64,000 bases of DNA from Phoronis australis (lineage: Eukaryota > Phoronida > Phoronidae): contig NMRA01000153.1 of the NCBI GenBank assembly GCA_002633005.1, positions 583,084-647,083 on the forward strand, written 5' to 3'. This document shows positions 28,001-40,000 of this stretch, piece after piece; positions within the stretch are counted from its first letter, which is position 1; the number at the start of each line of letters is the position of its first letter. The position numbers were made by a program, and so were the translations under genes. The notes below the pieces were generated by a model. That model saw nothing but the letters and a program-made list of their open reading frames with translations, ran no database searches and was not told the origin of the DNA.

Positions 28001-31000
28001 CTCAAACAATAAACTCTGCATGTGGTCACATCATGCTAAGAATGGCATGCAGTGACAGAATGTTGTCATTGTTAATGGTGGGTACAGTGAGCAACCAAGT
28101 AGCAAGGACTGCACATTTTTTAATGTGATACGAGTCTGGATCCATGAAACTATCAATTGCAAAGATCAAATATGGCAATCAGTTCGAAGATCAGGCATAC
28201 GTATTCATGAGCCAATGAGCTAGTAAAGAGGACATTGGCTGTGTGGATGTAACAGCTCTAGTTTGCTTGTACAATGGCAACTCTCGCTTTACAGGTATCA
28301 GAAATTCTGTGTGAAAGCTGAAGCAGTAAACACAATGCCAGTTCATGCCGGTGCACTTCCTCCTACGTTAGCTTCAGTAAAGTACAGTTACCTTGTATTG
28401 TATCATTACTCAAGACCAAGCAATGGTTAGGTGTTGAAATGTCTCGTTCTGTGGACTGGGGCTGGAAAGTCAAGGCGGGGAACTTTCTGCCAATCGTGAC
28501 CGAACTACAACCTGCTCCACAGAAATTCATGGAACTCGTTCGTTGTACTTGCAAGTCTGGCTCCGAGAACATGAGGTGCTCTTATAGGAAACATGGCGGG
28601 ACCACCTTTACTGCTTGTTGCAGCTACTATAGTAGTGCATGCGCTAATGCTCCTGATTCTGACTCTGCTGACGGAGATATCTTATATATGCTGGATGCTG
28701 GAGTGAATGTCCCATTTATTTGTACATTGCGTGAACATTCAGGATATATCGATTGAAGCTTTACAGGACATGTCACTTTTATCATCACAGTATTCGTCAA
28801 GTTTCGAGGCTTGTATCTCAAAAATTATGTCTGATCTATTCCCTCACTTTTCAACAAAAATTATTCATATAAGGAATAATCTAAAACACGTGACTCTTGA
28901 CTAAATGTTTCAATACTAGTGTTGACTTGATTTTGCTTTATAAATAATTCACGAGTTTGCAGGTTTTAAGGTTTTACTCATGTTTAAAATTGATATTCCG
29001 TCGAGCATGGATTGTAGTTAAGAAATCCTCTAATCCGTCTCTTTATGCTGTGAAGTTTTACTAAAGTAAATAAATATCAATTTGATTTTTCATATGACAT
29101 GCGTCGTATGCTTGTATTACCAGTTTGTTAATAAAGCGCACTGTTGCCTTCATTATCTCAAATATTTGCTAAATTGCACCATGTTTATGCACCTGCATCA
29201 CCACCTGCAGCTGAGACCTGCCTCTCGTTCAGTAACGCTAGGACCTCGCTAAAAAGCAAGACTTCGAGGGATTACGTGAAATATTGCCGTGTATTTTGAA
29301 TGAGAACACGTGACCTTGGTTAGATTTTAGGTAGGTCCTAGCGTAGGTCCTAGCGTTACTGAACCCACGCATGGTCAGACTCAAAAGCTGTATAGTAATA
29401 GTGAGAGTTAAGCAGCTCACCACCTCTTTTGTTCTTCTATAGTCACTTATGTTAGTACGAAATGGTTCCATCGTTTTAATGGCCAATTCCTTATTCCTAA
29501 AGTGCAGGAAGCATGAGGGACAGACAATATTGGTTCAGGTACTTATATTTCAAGTTCTGAACCGAGCTTGGATATAAAAAGCCACACAATCCTGCTGCCC
29601 AAAAGGGTGAGTGGAAGATGAAACACCAGAACACCAAGTCGGTCGAAGAATTAGAAAATAATGCTTTGGAAGTAAAGCAATTCCGTTGAAAACTGTCATT
29701 TGTAACAAAAACATCAAAACACTCGCAAAATTCTTCAAGCTGGTTGGTAGACTTGCTGAGTATGACCATTGAAATTAAAGCACAGTGTCTGTTGCAATGG
29801 GCCTATAGAAGGTCTAAGTAACGTGTCGGCCGTTCTGTTTTTCGTACTATATTTCGCAAAATTCCAACACCACTGTCCCGGTATTATAAAATTGCACCAT
29901 GTACATCCATGTAGCTTAGTCAGTGTTTGCTACAACAAATTGATGTATTATATGTACAGAAAATAGATAGATTCTCATTTATATGTTCTCAACAATCTAA
30001 TCTTATATCTTATCTGATCTATCTTCTTAAATTATTGAAGTATCTTTGAGTTATGTTACTGTTAAGAGTGGTAATATCACAGGTAACGTCTGGTGTACAT
30101 ACGCTGTTAATATGTTAGAGCAGTTCAGCAACGTTCAGTAGGTACATATTTTATTACTATAGCAATTCAGTTTCGTTTACTCCTCATATGAGCACAAATC
30201 ACCATGACTAGATGTCAAAAACAAAAATGATTGGCTATGTGACAGGACGGACGGTCGGACATGAGCGGTTTATGAAGCATCTCCGAGGGAAAATCTGAAG
30301 CTACGAATAAACCAGATGTGTTACGAACGACGAAGTCAACACCGAAACACACAGGAGCTGACGGATGCATATGGTATCAGGTCACTTTGGTTCTTGCATT
30401 AGAGTTGTGCCTGAAATAATTGTTCGTCTCATTTGGTAAATCTGGAGTAAAAAGAGGCAAATACTAATGCAGCCCTACCCTTGACTTCTGACAGTTTCAC
30501 ACAATGCTTTTTGATTATAATCTGTTCGTAGAAGTATGTGAAATATGTCATAAACAGTAAGGGCAAAAAGCACCATATTTTTAATTGTCACACATCGTGC
30601 ATTTACTAGTACCGTCATGCAGACCAAACACAATTCACCCGCAGAACGTGTTTCCTAAAAGAAACAAAATATTACTCAACAATTTCCACCTGTTTCATAC
30701 GTTAGGGGTCACTTTAGAGAAACATGCCTGCAGATCAATTGACTCCCAGGGACTCAAGTCTGTGCGTCAATACGTAGGACGCGTTAATTTCTTCTTGCTC
30801 TCGAATCCATTTTTATCGGTGCAACCATCTGGTTTATATAAATTTAATTACAAGTTTCCAAAACAAATTTTCTTGTAGATCCTTGTGGCAGTAAGGCAGG
30901 GCCTGTATTATTTGCGGGGCCCTATGGTCTAGTTGAGTTAACTTAATGGATGATCCGCCACTGGTTCAGAGTAAAAGTTCTACACACATTGCTATGCTGA

Positions 31001-34000
31001 TGTCTTAACTCGAGCACACAACAAAATCGCGTTCACTCACCCAGAGGTCAAGAGAATTTTACAAGTATACGTTCTCACGCAAGTATTTACAAGTATACGT
31101 TCTCACGCAAGTATTTACAAGTATACGTTCTCACGCAAGTATTTACAAGTATACGTTCTCACGCAAGTATTTACAAGTATACGTTCTCACGCAAGTATTT
31201 ACAAGTATACGTTCTCACGCAAGTATTTACAAGTATACGTTCTCACGCAAGTATTTACAAGTATACGTTCTCACGCAAGTATTTACAAGTATGCGTTCTC
31301 ACGCAAGTACATAGAACCAAAATAAATGAATGCCCTTCGACTGCACTTTTGCCATATCTCGCGCTTTCAAGTCGACTTTTGTTCTCCTGAGCGTTTGCAT
31401 TATGAACGTGAAATGTGATCTTTGTGAAAAATTACTATTTTTAGATTCTGTTCCGTGATAACAAAAAATTTAAAGCCCGTACATATGCAGCACCTATATA
31501 CACATTCAGTGGTCATGTCCAAGGGACACTTGCTTATGTTTATGGTGAAGGGTGCAGCAAAAGGAGTCGTGGACTTTAAGGATAAAAAGACTCTTTTGTA
31601 GCCGATAAGTTCATGAAAAGTCACCCTTTCATAGTGCTTTAGTTCAGAACATCTTTTGTAGGAGTTAATTTCATAAAAATAAACCCCCATTGGAGGGATT
31701 TTTAGTCTTATAACTATCTTTTTAACCCATTAAGCCTAAACGGCACATTAAGAGATGCCATATTGTCAAAAATGAGTATGTCTCCAGAAACCAAAACATT
31801 ACAAATATAAATAATATTGAAAACGTTATGCAGATTTTGGAGTAGGAAACAGGTACCTCTTGTAGTATCGAATTAATTCGGGAAAGGCACGCTATCGTAG
31901 GTAATTTTTTAGGAAAATGCAATCTTTTGACAGGAAATTGGTCGTGAAAAATTCAGCCATCTGATTGACATGCATAGTCAGCTTCTATGGCAGTGAATGG
32001 ATAAGTTCACCTACTAAGTCAATAATCTGGTTCAGTGCAAGTCCCATCTTCACTACCACCGGGTCTCCGGGGTTAATCACTGGACGGACTTGTGGATGAA
32101 TCCGTGCTGTTATGTTTTCTAGAAGTCTTTGCTCTCCTGTAATTGTAGCATTCAGTGAATCAACCACGTTCTTCAAACCTGTAAAAAGTGCAAACAATTT
32201 TGAGAATGATTCAGGAATTTTATTGAAGCTGCAAAAATAATGAAATCTGAAATCATAAAAATACTCAATCGCAGTAAGGAAGACAATTTCGGGTGGGAGA
32301 TGCGCCTTCGCAAATATCTCATCAGGAAATTTTAGATTTTCCGTAACATCGGGTACCATTTGTCACAGCGCCATCGAGTTTTGCGAGAAAAGCCACTGAA
32401 GTGAGTGGTCGACGAGGTTGTATTGAATTCATAAGCAAAGATTTTTCGCCTGAAGAAGAACGGAAAGCTTGACGTCTGTTGGGGTAGTGCCTAGGAGATT
32501 ACGTCATCTTGGTTCTAACTCTTGCCAGTTAGTCTGTGCGATATTACATTGGATCAAAAGTTGTAATTGGGAAACATTGCTTTATTTGATATTCCTAACG
32601 CTCCTAGCTAGAGATCGTGTTTGATCTAGTATTAACCAGGCATTACCTATACCCCGCTAATTAGCAAAGCTTTTAAGCTTTTGATATTTTTACTATCGGT
32701 AAAATTGAGCCTTGCTTCTAAAAGGATTGACAATCTCCGATTCACATTAGAGTGTATTCTTCTTCTCTCATGTACTATATGCCGTTTATACTGAGCTCTA
32801 TAGCGACCCACCAACTGACCCAAGTCAAGAAAGGTTGTCTATCAGATATGCTCCAGTGACGAACTGAACACAATATTTAATATTGAAATGTAAGCATAGT
32901 TTTTAAAAAGCCGAGAAACTTGCTGACAGTCAAAGAATATTCCTTTTGGCAAAAAATCGGGTCATTGTAAAAAAAGTCACCTATGCCAGATGTCTCAGTC
33001 CTCCCTCATTTTACTAAAGTGTCTTAAGCCTCCTCTTCCCCAAGCCGGCTGTGAGCCAGTAATAGTGAGCAGGTTATGGGAATATACATCCTGACTAGAT
33101 CTGGGAGTACCTTCACCGTTCAAGTTTAATTTATATCCGGGCTCGTTTTCTTGTTTTAGTCATTGCGTAAAAAAGATAATTGAGTCCACTTGTAAATTAC
33201 TAGGTGACATATTTGTCTCCAGTTTTACTCCACTGGATACAGAGAAACGTGTTGCTCAGAGTGCGAGAAATCTTTACGTTAGGATCATTTTTGCCACAAA
33301 GCTTGTATCCACAACTCAAGAAGGTTCATGTGGTAAGAAAAATATAAAGATAATGCAGTGCCCATTTAACTTATCACAACAAATAGTTTCATTCAAACCT
33401 CGATCTAGTCACGGACGGAATCAGCATATGACATGGGTCAAGCTGGTGCATTATGGTCCACTTTAAAATAGGTCAACAGTTCATTCGACATACCGCGAGC
33501 TGGGAGGCTCGGCTGATATGAAAACAAAGTAGGAAATGGTTACAGAAATCGGATCGGTGATTAAAGCACGCCGTGAGCATGAGATCGAAACAGCGAAATG
33601 CCAAATTACCCTAATTAAGAAATTTGGGTGAGGATTTGTTTTTTTTTCACAACTTCATGTGTTCGTGAACACAAAGTCACCGACAGACTAGGCATGAGGA
33701 GACTCATAGCATTCGTTTTCAACGGCCGTATGCATGCAGACATACAACTCCCTCAGGATCAAAACTACGTTTTGTTTTCGTATTCTCCCCAACATTTTTC
33801 TATTATATGTACACGTCGTTGACGCAATATTATGGCGACTCGGTGAATGAAAGGACTGAGGGTACATAGGCCTACGGAGCTGCTCTGTGCCTGCAAAAGC
33901 GGGAGATTTGATTCGAGTGACAAGTAACCCTTGACCTCGGATAAGTAGTAAACAAATTTCAACGCGTTTGTGCGGTTCCAAGGTGGTTCTTTTTTCTTGC

Positions 34001-37000
34001 TACACGGTATATAATTCGTATTTGAAGTTCCCCAAGAATGAAGATAAGGTATTTTACGAGACATATATGAAATATTTAAAAATGGTCAATTTTTGTGAAT
34101 AAGGTTTGAGATTTCCTTATCTGCTCACCCAGTCTGTCCGGAACATGGCGTTCTCAGTATTGTTATCGCGAAGTTGGCGGTTATGCCTACTAACTGCATA
34201 TTATATTTTAGCCCATTTGGCAGTTTGTGTACCCATCTGGTACTTCAAGTTATATTTGCCGATTCGCTCGAGACCATTTGGTAGGCAATCGACCAAGTTG
34301 ATACCCATCTGGTGCTCACTGGCAACGTACGTATTCGTTTTGACGTACCCATCTGGTACCTAAATGTTTACTGCTGTTTCGTGGTACCTAGCTGTACCGA
34401 TGTGGTATCTACTCCCGGCACTTCAGTAAATAGAACCGTGACCCAGAAATTGGCAGCGCATCTTAATAAATTTCATCACTAAACCACTCTCCTGTTGGAT
34501 TGTTTGTCCCCAATAATGCCACGGTGAGATATAGGTATTGTTGATGACCCCTGTCGGTGGTTGAAAGGCTGCTGTAATGATCGATTAACCCGTATACGGT
34601 TATAAATGTAATATGTATTTATAGATATGTGTGTGTGTGTGTGTGTGTGTGCGTGTGCGTGTGTGTGTGTTTGTGCGTGTGTGTGTCTGAGTGTATGTAA
34701 GCATAAAACATCATTATATTTGAGTTTACATTGAGCAAAAAGTCCACGCGTGTATATCAGCCGTTAAACAATAATTTGCCCTGGTTTCTCGTTCACAATA
34801 AACCTGACTGGATGTCTGAAAATAATCCTATTTTAGTCTGCAGTTGATTTTCAAAATTCAAATGGCTGACACGAAGCGTTTTTAACCTTTATTAGTCTTA
34901 TGCCCAAGTACAAACACAACACACACACGCACACGCACGCATACACGCACGCGAGTGCGTGCGCGCGCGCACACACAGACACATATGACACACTAGTATG
35001 AAATTCAATGACTAAATACCGTTCCTTCAGTTCGCTGTGTTCACTGAGGGCAGTTTCTGCTGCGTTCAGTTCACCACAATAAAGACACGACCTATTTCCT
35101 GGACCTAACTCTATATGTCTTACCATTACAACCACTAAAGAATATCCCACACCTCTGAATCGTGACAATGCTGAGCAGTAGAGAAAAGAAATGAAATACT
35201 TAAAGTAGTTTTTCTATATAAATTCAGAAATTCAGCTTTGTTAATTCTGTACACATCTTAACGTCGAGACGACATCCCCTCTACCCACTGGTGGGTGTAC
35301 ATGCATGTATCTTCACAGCGTTGCTTAAATTTCTTTATGAGTAACATTTCGTCACTAACACTTTGAGTCAGTCAGGTGGCACCAAAACCTGATTATTGAT
35401 TAACATTTTGAGCCCAACATGTTCTGTCCTTTCATACTTCATAATATAACAAATTTTAACATATCTTACAGAAAACTTTTGAGAATTTTAACCAATATCG
35501 TATATTCAGAAGCATGTGAAAAATTACCAGTGCTCTTCCAAGTTCACCTCTGACAGCATTTGAAATATTTAAACCAAGTCCTGACAAGTATTTCCAAAAT
35601 TTACTGTTAACAGATGCGACGTTTTTCGCTCATCGAAACCCCACACCTCTAAGAAGTGGTAGTATTTTAGCAAAAATAAATCTAAGTCGTACCATCGGCG
35701 GGATATCGGCGAACTTCAGGACATGCAATTTTAGCGCAGAGTTGCCCCATTCTCTCAGTGATGACGTTTTCAGCGCCTTTGTAAACGCTCCTCTTGGGCT
35801 TAATGTTAGTCAAAGATAAACACTTCCCTTGAGTATAATGTTATCCCAAGATAATTGTTAAGTGCACTACATGTACTTTTAATTCTTTCGCCATCGAAAG
35901 TCCAGTTTCATAGTGACATAAAATACCACCGTTTCTAAAGAAAATGATTGTTTTCAACATATTCAGTTGCTTCTTCCATTTGCCACACAAGGACTCTAGT
36001 TTATTAATCAAGCTTTTCATACCATTTGTAATATTAGCAAACAAGACTAGGTCGTCTACAGAGACCATCACATACAAATGCAATAGTCCAATATAAACAC
36101 CTGCGCCGCTGTAAATTTGTTTTTAATTCAATTTCCAAGTCATTACAGGGAAAATAAAAATCGTGATAGAATTGAAAAAAGTAATGTCAGTCACACCACC
36201 CGTTTCTCTCATTAAAACACAAACCGTCTCGTCTTTGTACATACTTTATACTGTAAACAATAACCCAGCATCAAAGAACTAACTTGAAACAAAAACCAGT
36301 ACACATATTTCTAATTAATCAATTAATCCTTGTGCGTAAATACGCGCTTAAGACATGCCATACTAAAAATTGTTGTCCGTACTACATTAAACTTGCTAAA
36401 AGGCTTCACCGTTGCACTTATTCTATCCTTAATGCGCACCATGTGCGGTGTGAGAACGGAAATTTAAAAAATAACATCCATTAAAAACGCTACTCGTTCA
36501 GTATGTCAGAGCAGATGAGCTGTGTTAAAGGCATCAAGCCGTTAAATTCACACTAATACGCACGCTTTTATTGTGTTGAGGTTATCATTTGTTACACATT
36601 TATTGATCTCAGAAAGCAAATATTATAACTTCTTTAGACAAAAATATCACAGCTTTTTACAATAATGTTGTCACGCGTTCTTGTTGAATGAAGCTGCCCT
36701 AAAGCAGACTATTGTCGGAAAACCACTTTTGGAATTGACCATACAACCGAATCATACTACACTTTGAAATCGATCTCACTTACAGTATTTGTTTTGATTC
36801 TCTTGGATAAGAATAGCTTGATGCTCTGAATACAATACTTGTACATATATAGTGCAGCTTGTGTTCAGGCAGTAACCTGCGGACTTAGCCAAATACACCT
36901 GTACTAGGGATAACCAAAACTATTAAATCGACTTATGAGGACTAGAAATATAGGACCCATTTTGATATTGCTTTGAACGACTGTTAACTCTTGTAATTTC

Positions 37001-40000
37001 ATGTTTCACGCTGTGTTGTTACTGAATAAAAAATTAATGAAGATGTACCTAACCGTTTGCACTCAAAACAGAAATTTGAGTACAGAACTGGGCCCTGTTT
37101 CATGAAGGTGACTTCAGACTTGAGACAGAAATTTGGTCTTACGATCCAACTTCACAGTTGTTGAAAAATGGTTTGGACAAATAATTACGAGTGCATCACA
37201 GTCTACAAATAATCTATAGAAATTATCTCGTTGGATTAGCAGTTATGTACGTATTCTCACTGGCTTTGCACTTTTACTCAAGCGAGATTTAATTATTTTT
37301 CTCAATTAGTTTTGTGGAGCAAAATGCAGAGCTTGTGAGAATGAATATAATTTCTATAAATTATCTATAGACTGTGATGCACTCGTAATTACTTGAGCAA
37401 TCCTTTTTTAGCAATTATGAAGTGAGATCATCAGTCCAAATTTCTGTCTTAAGTCTGAAGTCACTTTTATGAAGCAGCTCCGGGAAGTTGATCTTTTACG
37501 CTGCAGGAAGACACATCAATCACCACAACGTGCATAGGGACTCTATCGTGTGCAGTGGTCTAACTTTTGGACAAAGAACACGTGACCAAATTAATTGCAG
37601 GTTGGTATGAAATCAAAAATCAAATACTATTTTACGGAGTTAAAATCAATTTATTTGGCTGAATGCACAGACCTGTCGATAAGGATCTTCGAAGCTACCA
37701 CCTTTTGGCGATTTTTGAAATCAGTGAGGACTCGAAGCCATTTTGATTTCGTGGTCGGTTGGGGACAGTTTAAATGCAAAAGTATTTGATTTTTAAAACA
37801 ATAAAATTATTACATCGCCAGGTTGCAAATGTAGTAATTGGAGTTGCACGCACAATATGTGATCGGTCACTGAAAGGGAAGTAAATATATTTCAATTAAC
37901 GCTCGCCCACATCTTTTCGATAAAGCTACATATAAGTATTTAAAATTGTTTTTAACAGAGTGAATTGGCGATAATCATCTCTTTTATGGCCTTAATTCAT
38001 TCAGAACGGGTTTTCAAAGTCAAATGGTGCCGTTTTGAATCAGGGTCAGCCGTCGACCGGAGAACAGGCGACAGCCCAACCCCTCTCTAGTCGACCTGAG
38101 TGCAGCTAATCGTGTCACTGAACCGCTGAAGCTGGGAGAAAAATCAGGTGACTTTGTAAAAAATCAACCATCAAAACACATTCGAGAGCCATAACGCTTT
38201 TTGTCTTGATCACTGGATCTTTTGTAAGCCTACATAATAACACTTTTTTAGCAGTCTATACTGAAACTTATCATTCGTTGATATCGTAGTAAGAGCTAAG
38301 CTCAGACCGATACAGGAGACATTCTGAACTATATAGATTTAGGCTACCTTTTTTCTGAGTTTGTATTATGTCAATGCGATAAAACCCCACAGAAGTCTCC
38401 CGTCAGCAAGCAAATTAAATAATGTTTACAATCAATGAATTAACCTCCCCCAACTTCGTTAGTCCAGGTAGTAATCTCCATAATTTTTATTGACTGGCTT
38501 CGAATGAATTGTACTAAACTGTTGTAACTGTTTTAATTGGCTTAAGTTTCTGACGTTTTTTTCTGAATAATCCTCCATTCCGTTAACGAAAATGAACACT
38601 GAACTCCATTACAGTCAAACGGAAACGTACATGGAGGAATACAGGGAGGTCATCCCTCAGCGAGCCACGCCGAGAGGTAGCAGCAAGGACGGTAGAGCTG
38701 TCTACCTTCTACAATACCGTAGTCGGGTGCTTCGTCTCGCTCCAGACAATGCCAAGCACACGATAATCGCGTGCAAAACGCGGGAAAACCCTGAGCCCTA
38801 TGCAGGGTACTGGAATTTATTAACGTGTGACTCCAACGCTTAAATGCACTGTTTGTCACTTTCTTTTTGGAAAAATTTGCTCCAGTATCAAACGAGTGAG
38901 TGTACCATGTTTCAGTGGACTCGTAATGTTGTTTAATCGTCCCATTCTGGAGATGCATGAATAATTTGCAACTAGACAGAAGACAAGCAGTATCTCCAAC
39001 TCATAAGGTGTAATATTGCAAGCTATGAAAGACAATAGTGAACTCAGGTTCTCATATGAATTTCTACGAATCTCGCTGGGCGTAAAATCACCGCGACAGG
39101 GTCCACACATTAAGCCAGACTAATGCGGTGTGTGAATTTTCACTGATGCCGTAAAGGCAAATGCGTTCGTCTGAAAAATCCTTGAATAACTTTCTTTTAT
39201 CATGAATATTTTTAGAAAAGTTCCCATTTTGTCTTCACACTGCCACAGGACGGTCTGCAAACATGACACGGAATGGCCTGCGAAACAGCATGAAAAATTT
39301 CAATGTTTTTGTTTGTGTTCGCGCCGGCAACTGATCAAGACTTGATAATGCCCATTGAATCTGAAAATCTGGACATGATGAAAGATCACGTCATGCGTAG
39401 TCTGACCTATGAAAAAACAAAAAGGTCGCCGTAGCATGGGAAAACAGCCTCCCGTTCAGTAACGCTAAGACCTCGCTAAAAAACAAGACTTCGCTAGATT
39501 ACGTGATATATTGCTATGTATTTCAAATGAAATCACGCGACTTTGGCTAAATTTTAGCTAGGTCTTAGCGTAGGTCCTAGCGTTACTGAACGTACGCCAG
39601 TTTTCATAAACGCTGCAACAAAACACTGTCTTTTACGTTTCACTGATCAATCGAAATTTTTAGAGTTTCATATTTGAACATGCTGGATTATAGCCTGTGA
39701 CAAGTAAAATGAAGTAGAAAAGGATATTCTTCAATCATACCTGTTACTTTGGACAAACTGGGTGTTTTCTTATAAGGCAAAAACATGCTTTATCCGACAA
39801 AACCAGGTTCAACCCCCTGGCTCCCGGACTATTGGCACTGGTCTGTTGCTTGACTCATTTAGAAACCTGCGCCTCAATGCTGTAATAAAAAATTGCGCTT
39901 GCCAGCATCACTTCAGGGGAAGTTTTAAATCTTCACAAACCGAGTCAAGCTAGTTTTTACACGTGGCTTGTCAAGCCGCAATCTACTTTTTAATTACTTT

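Noticed and set aside
31985-32359. 124-codon single-exon gene
   Set aside because: Only 32015-32178 belongs to the receptor; the rest is intron read through an open frame.
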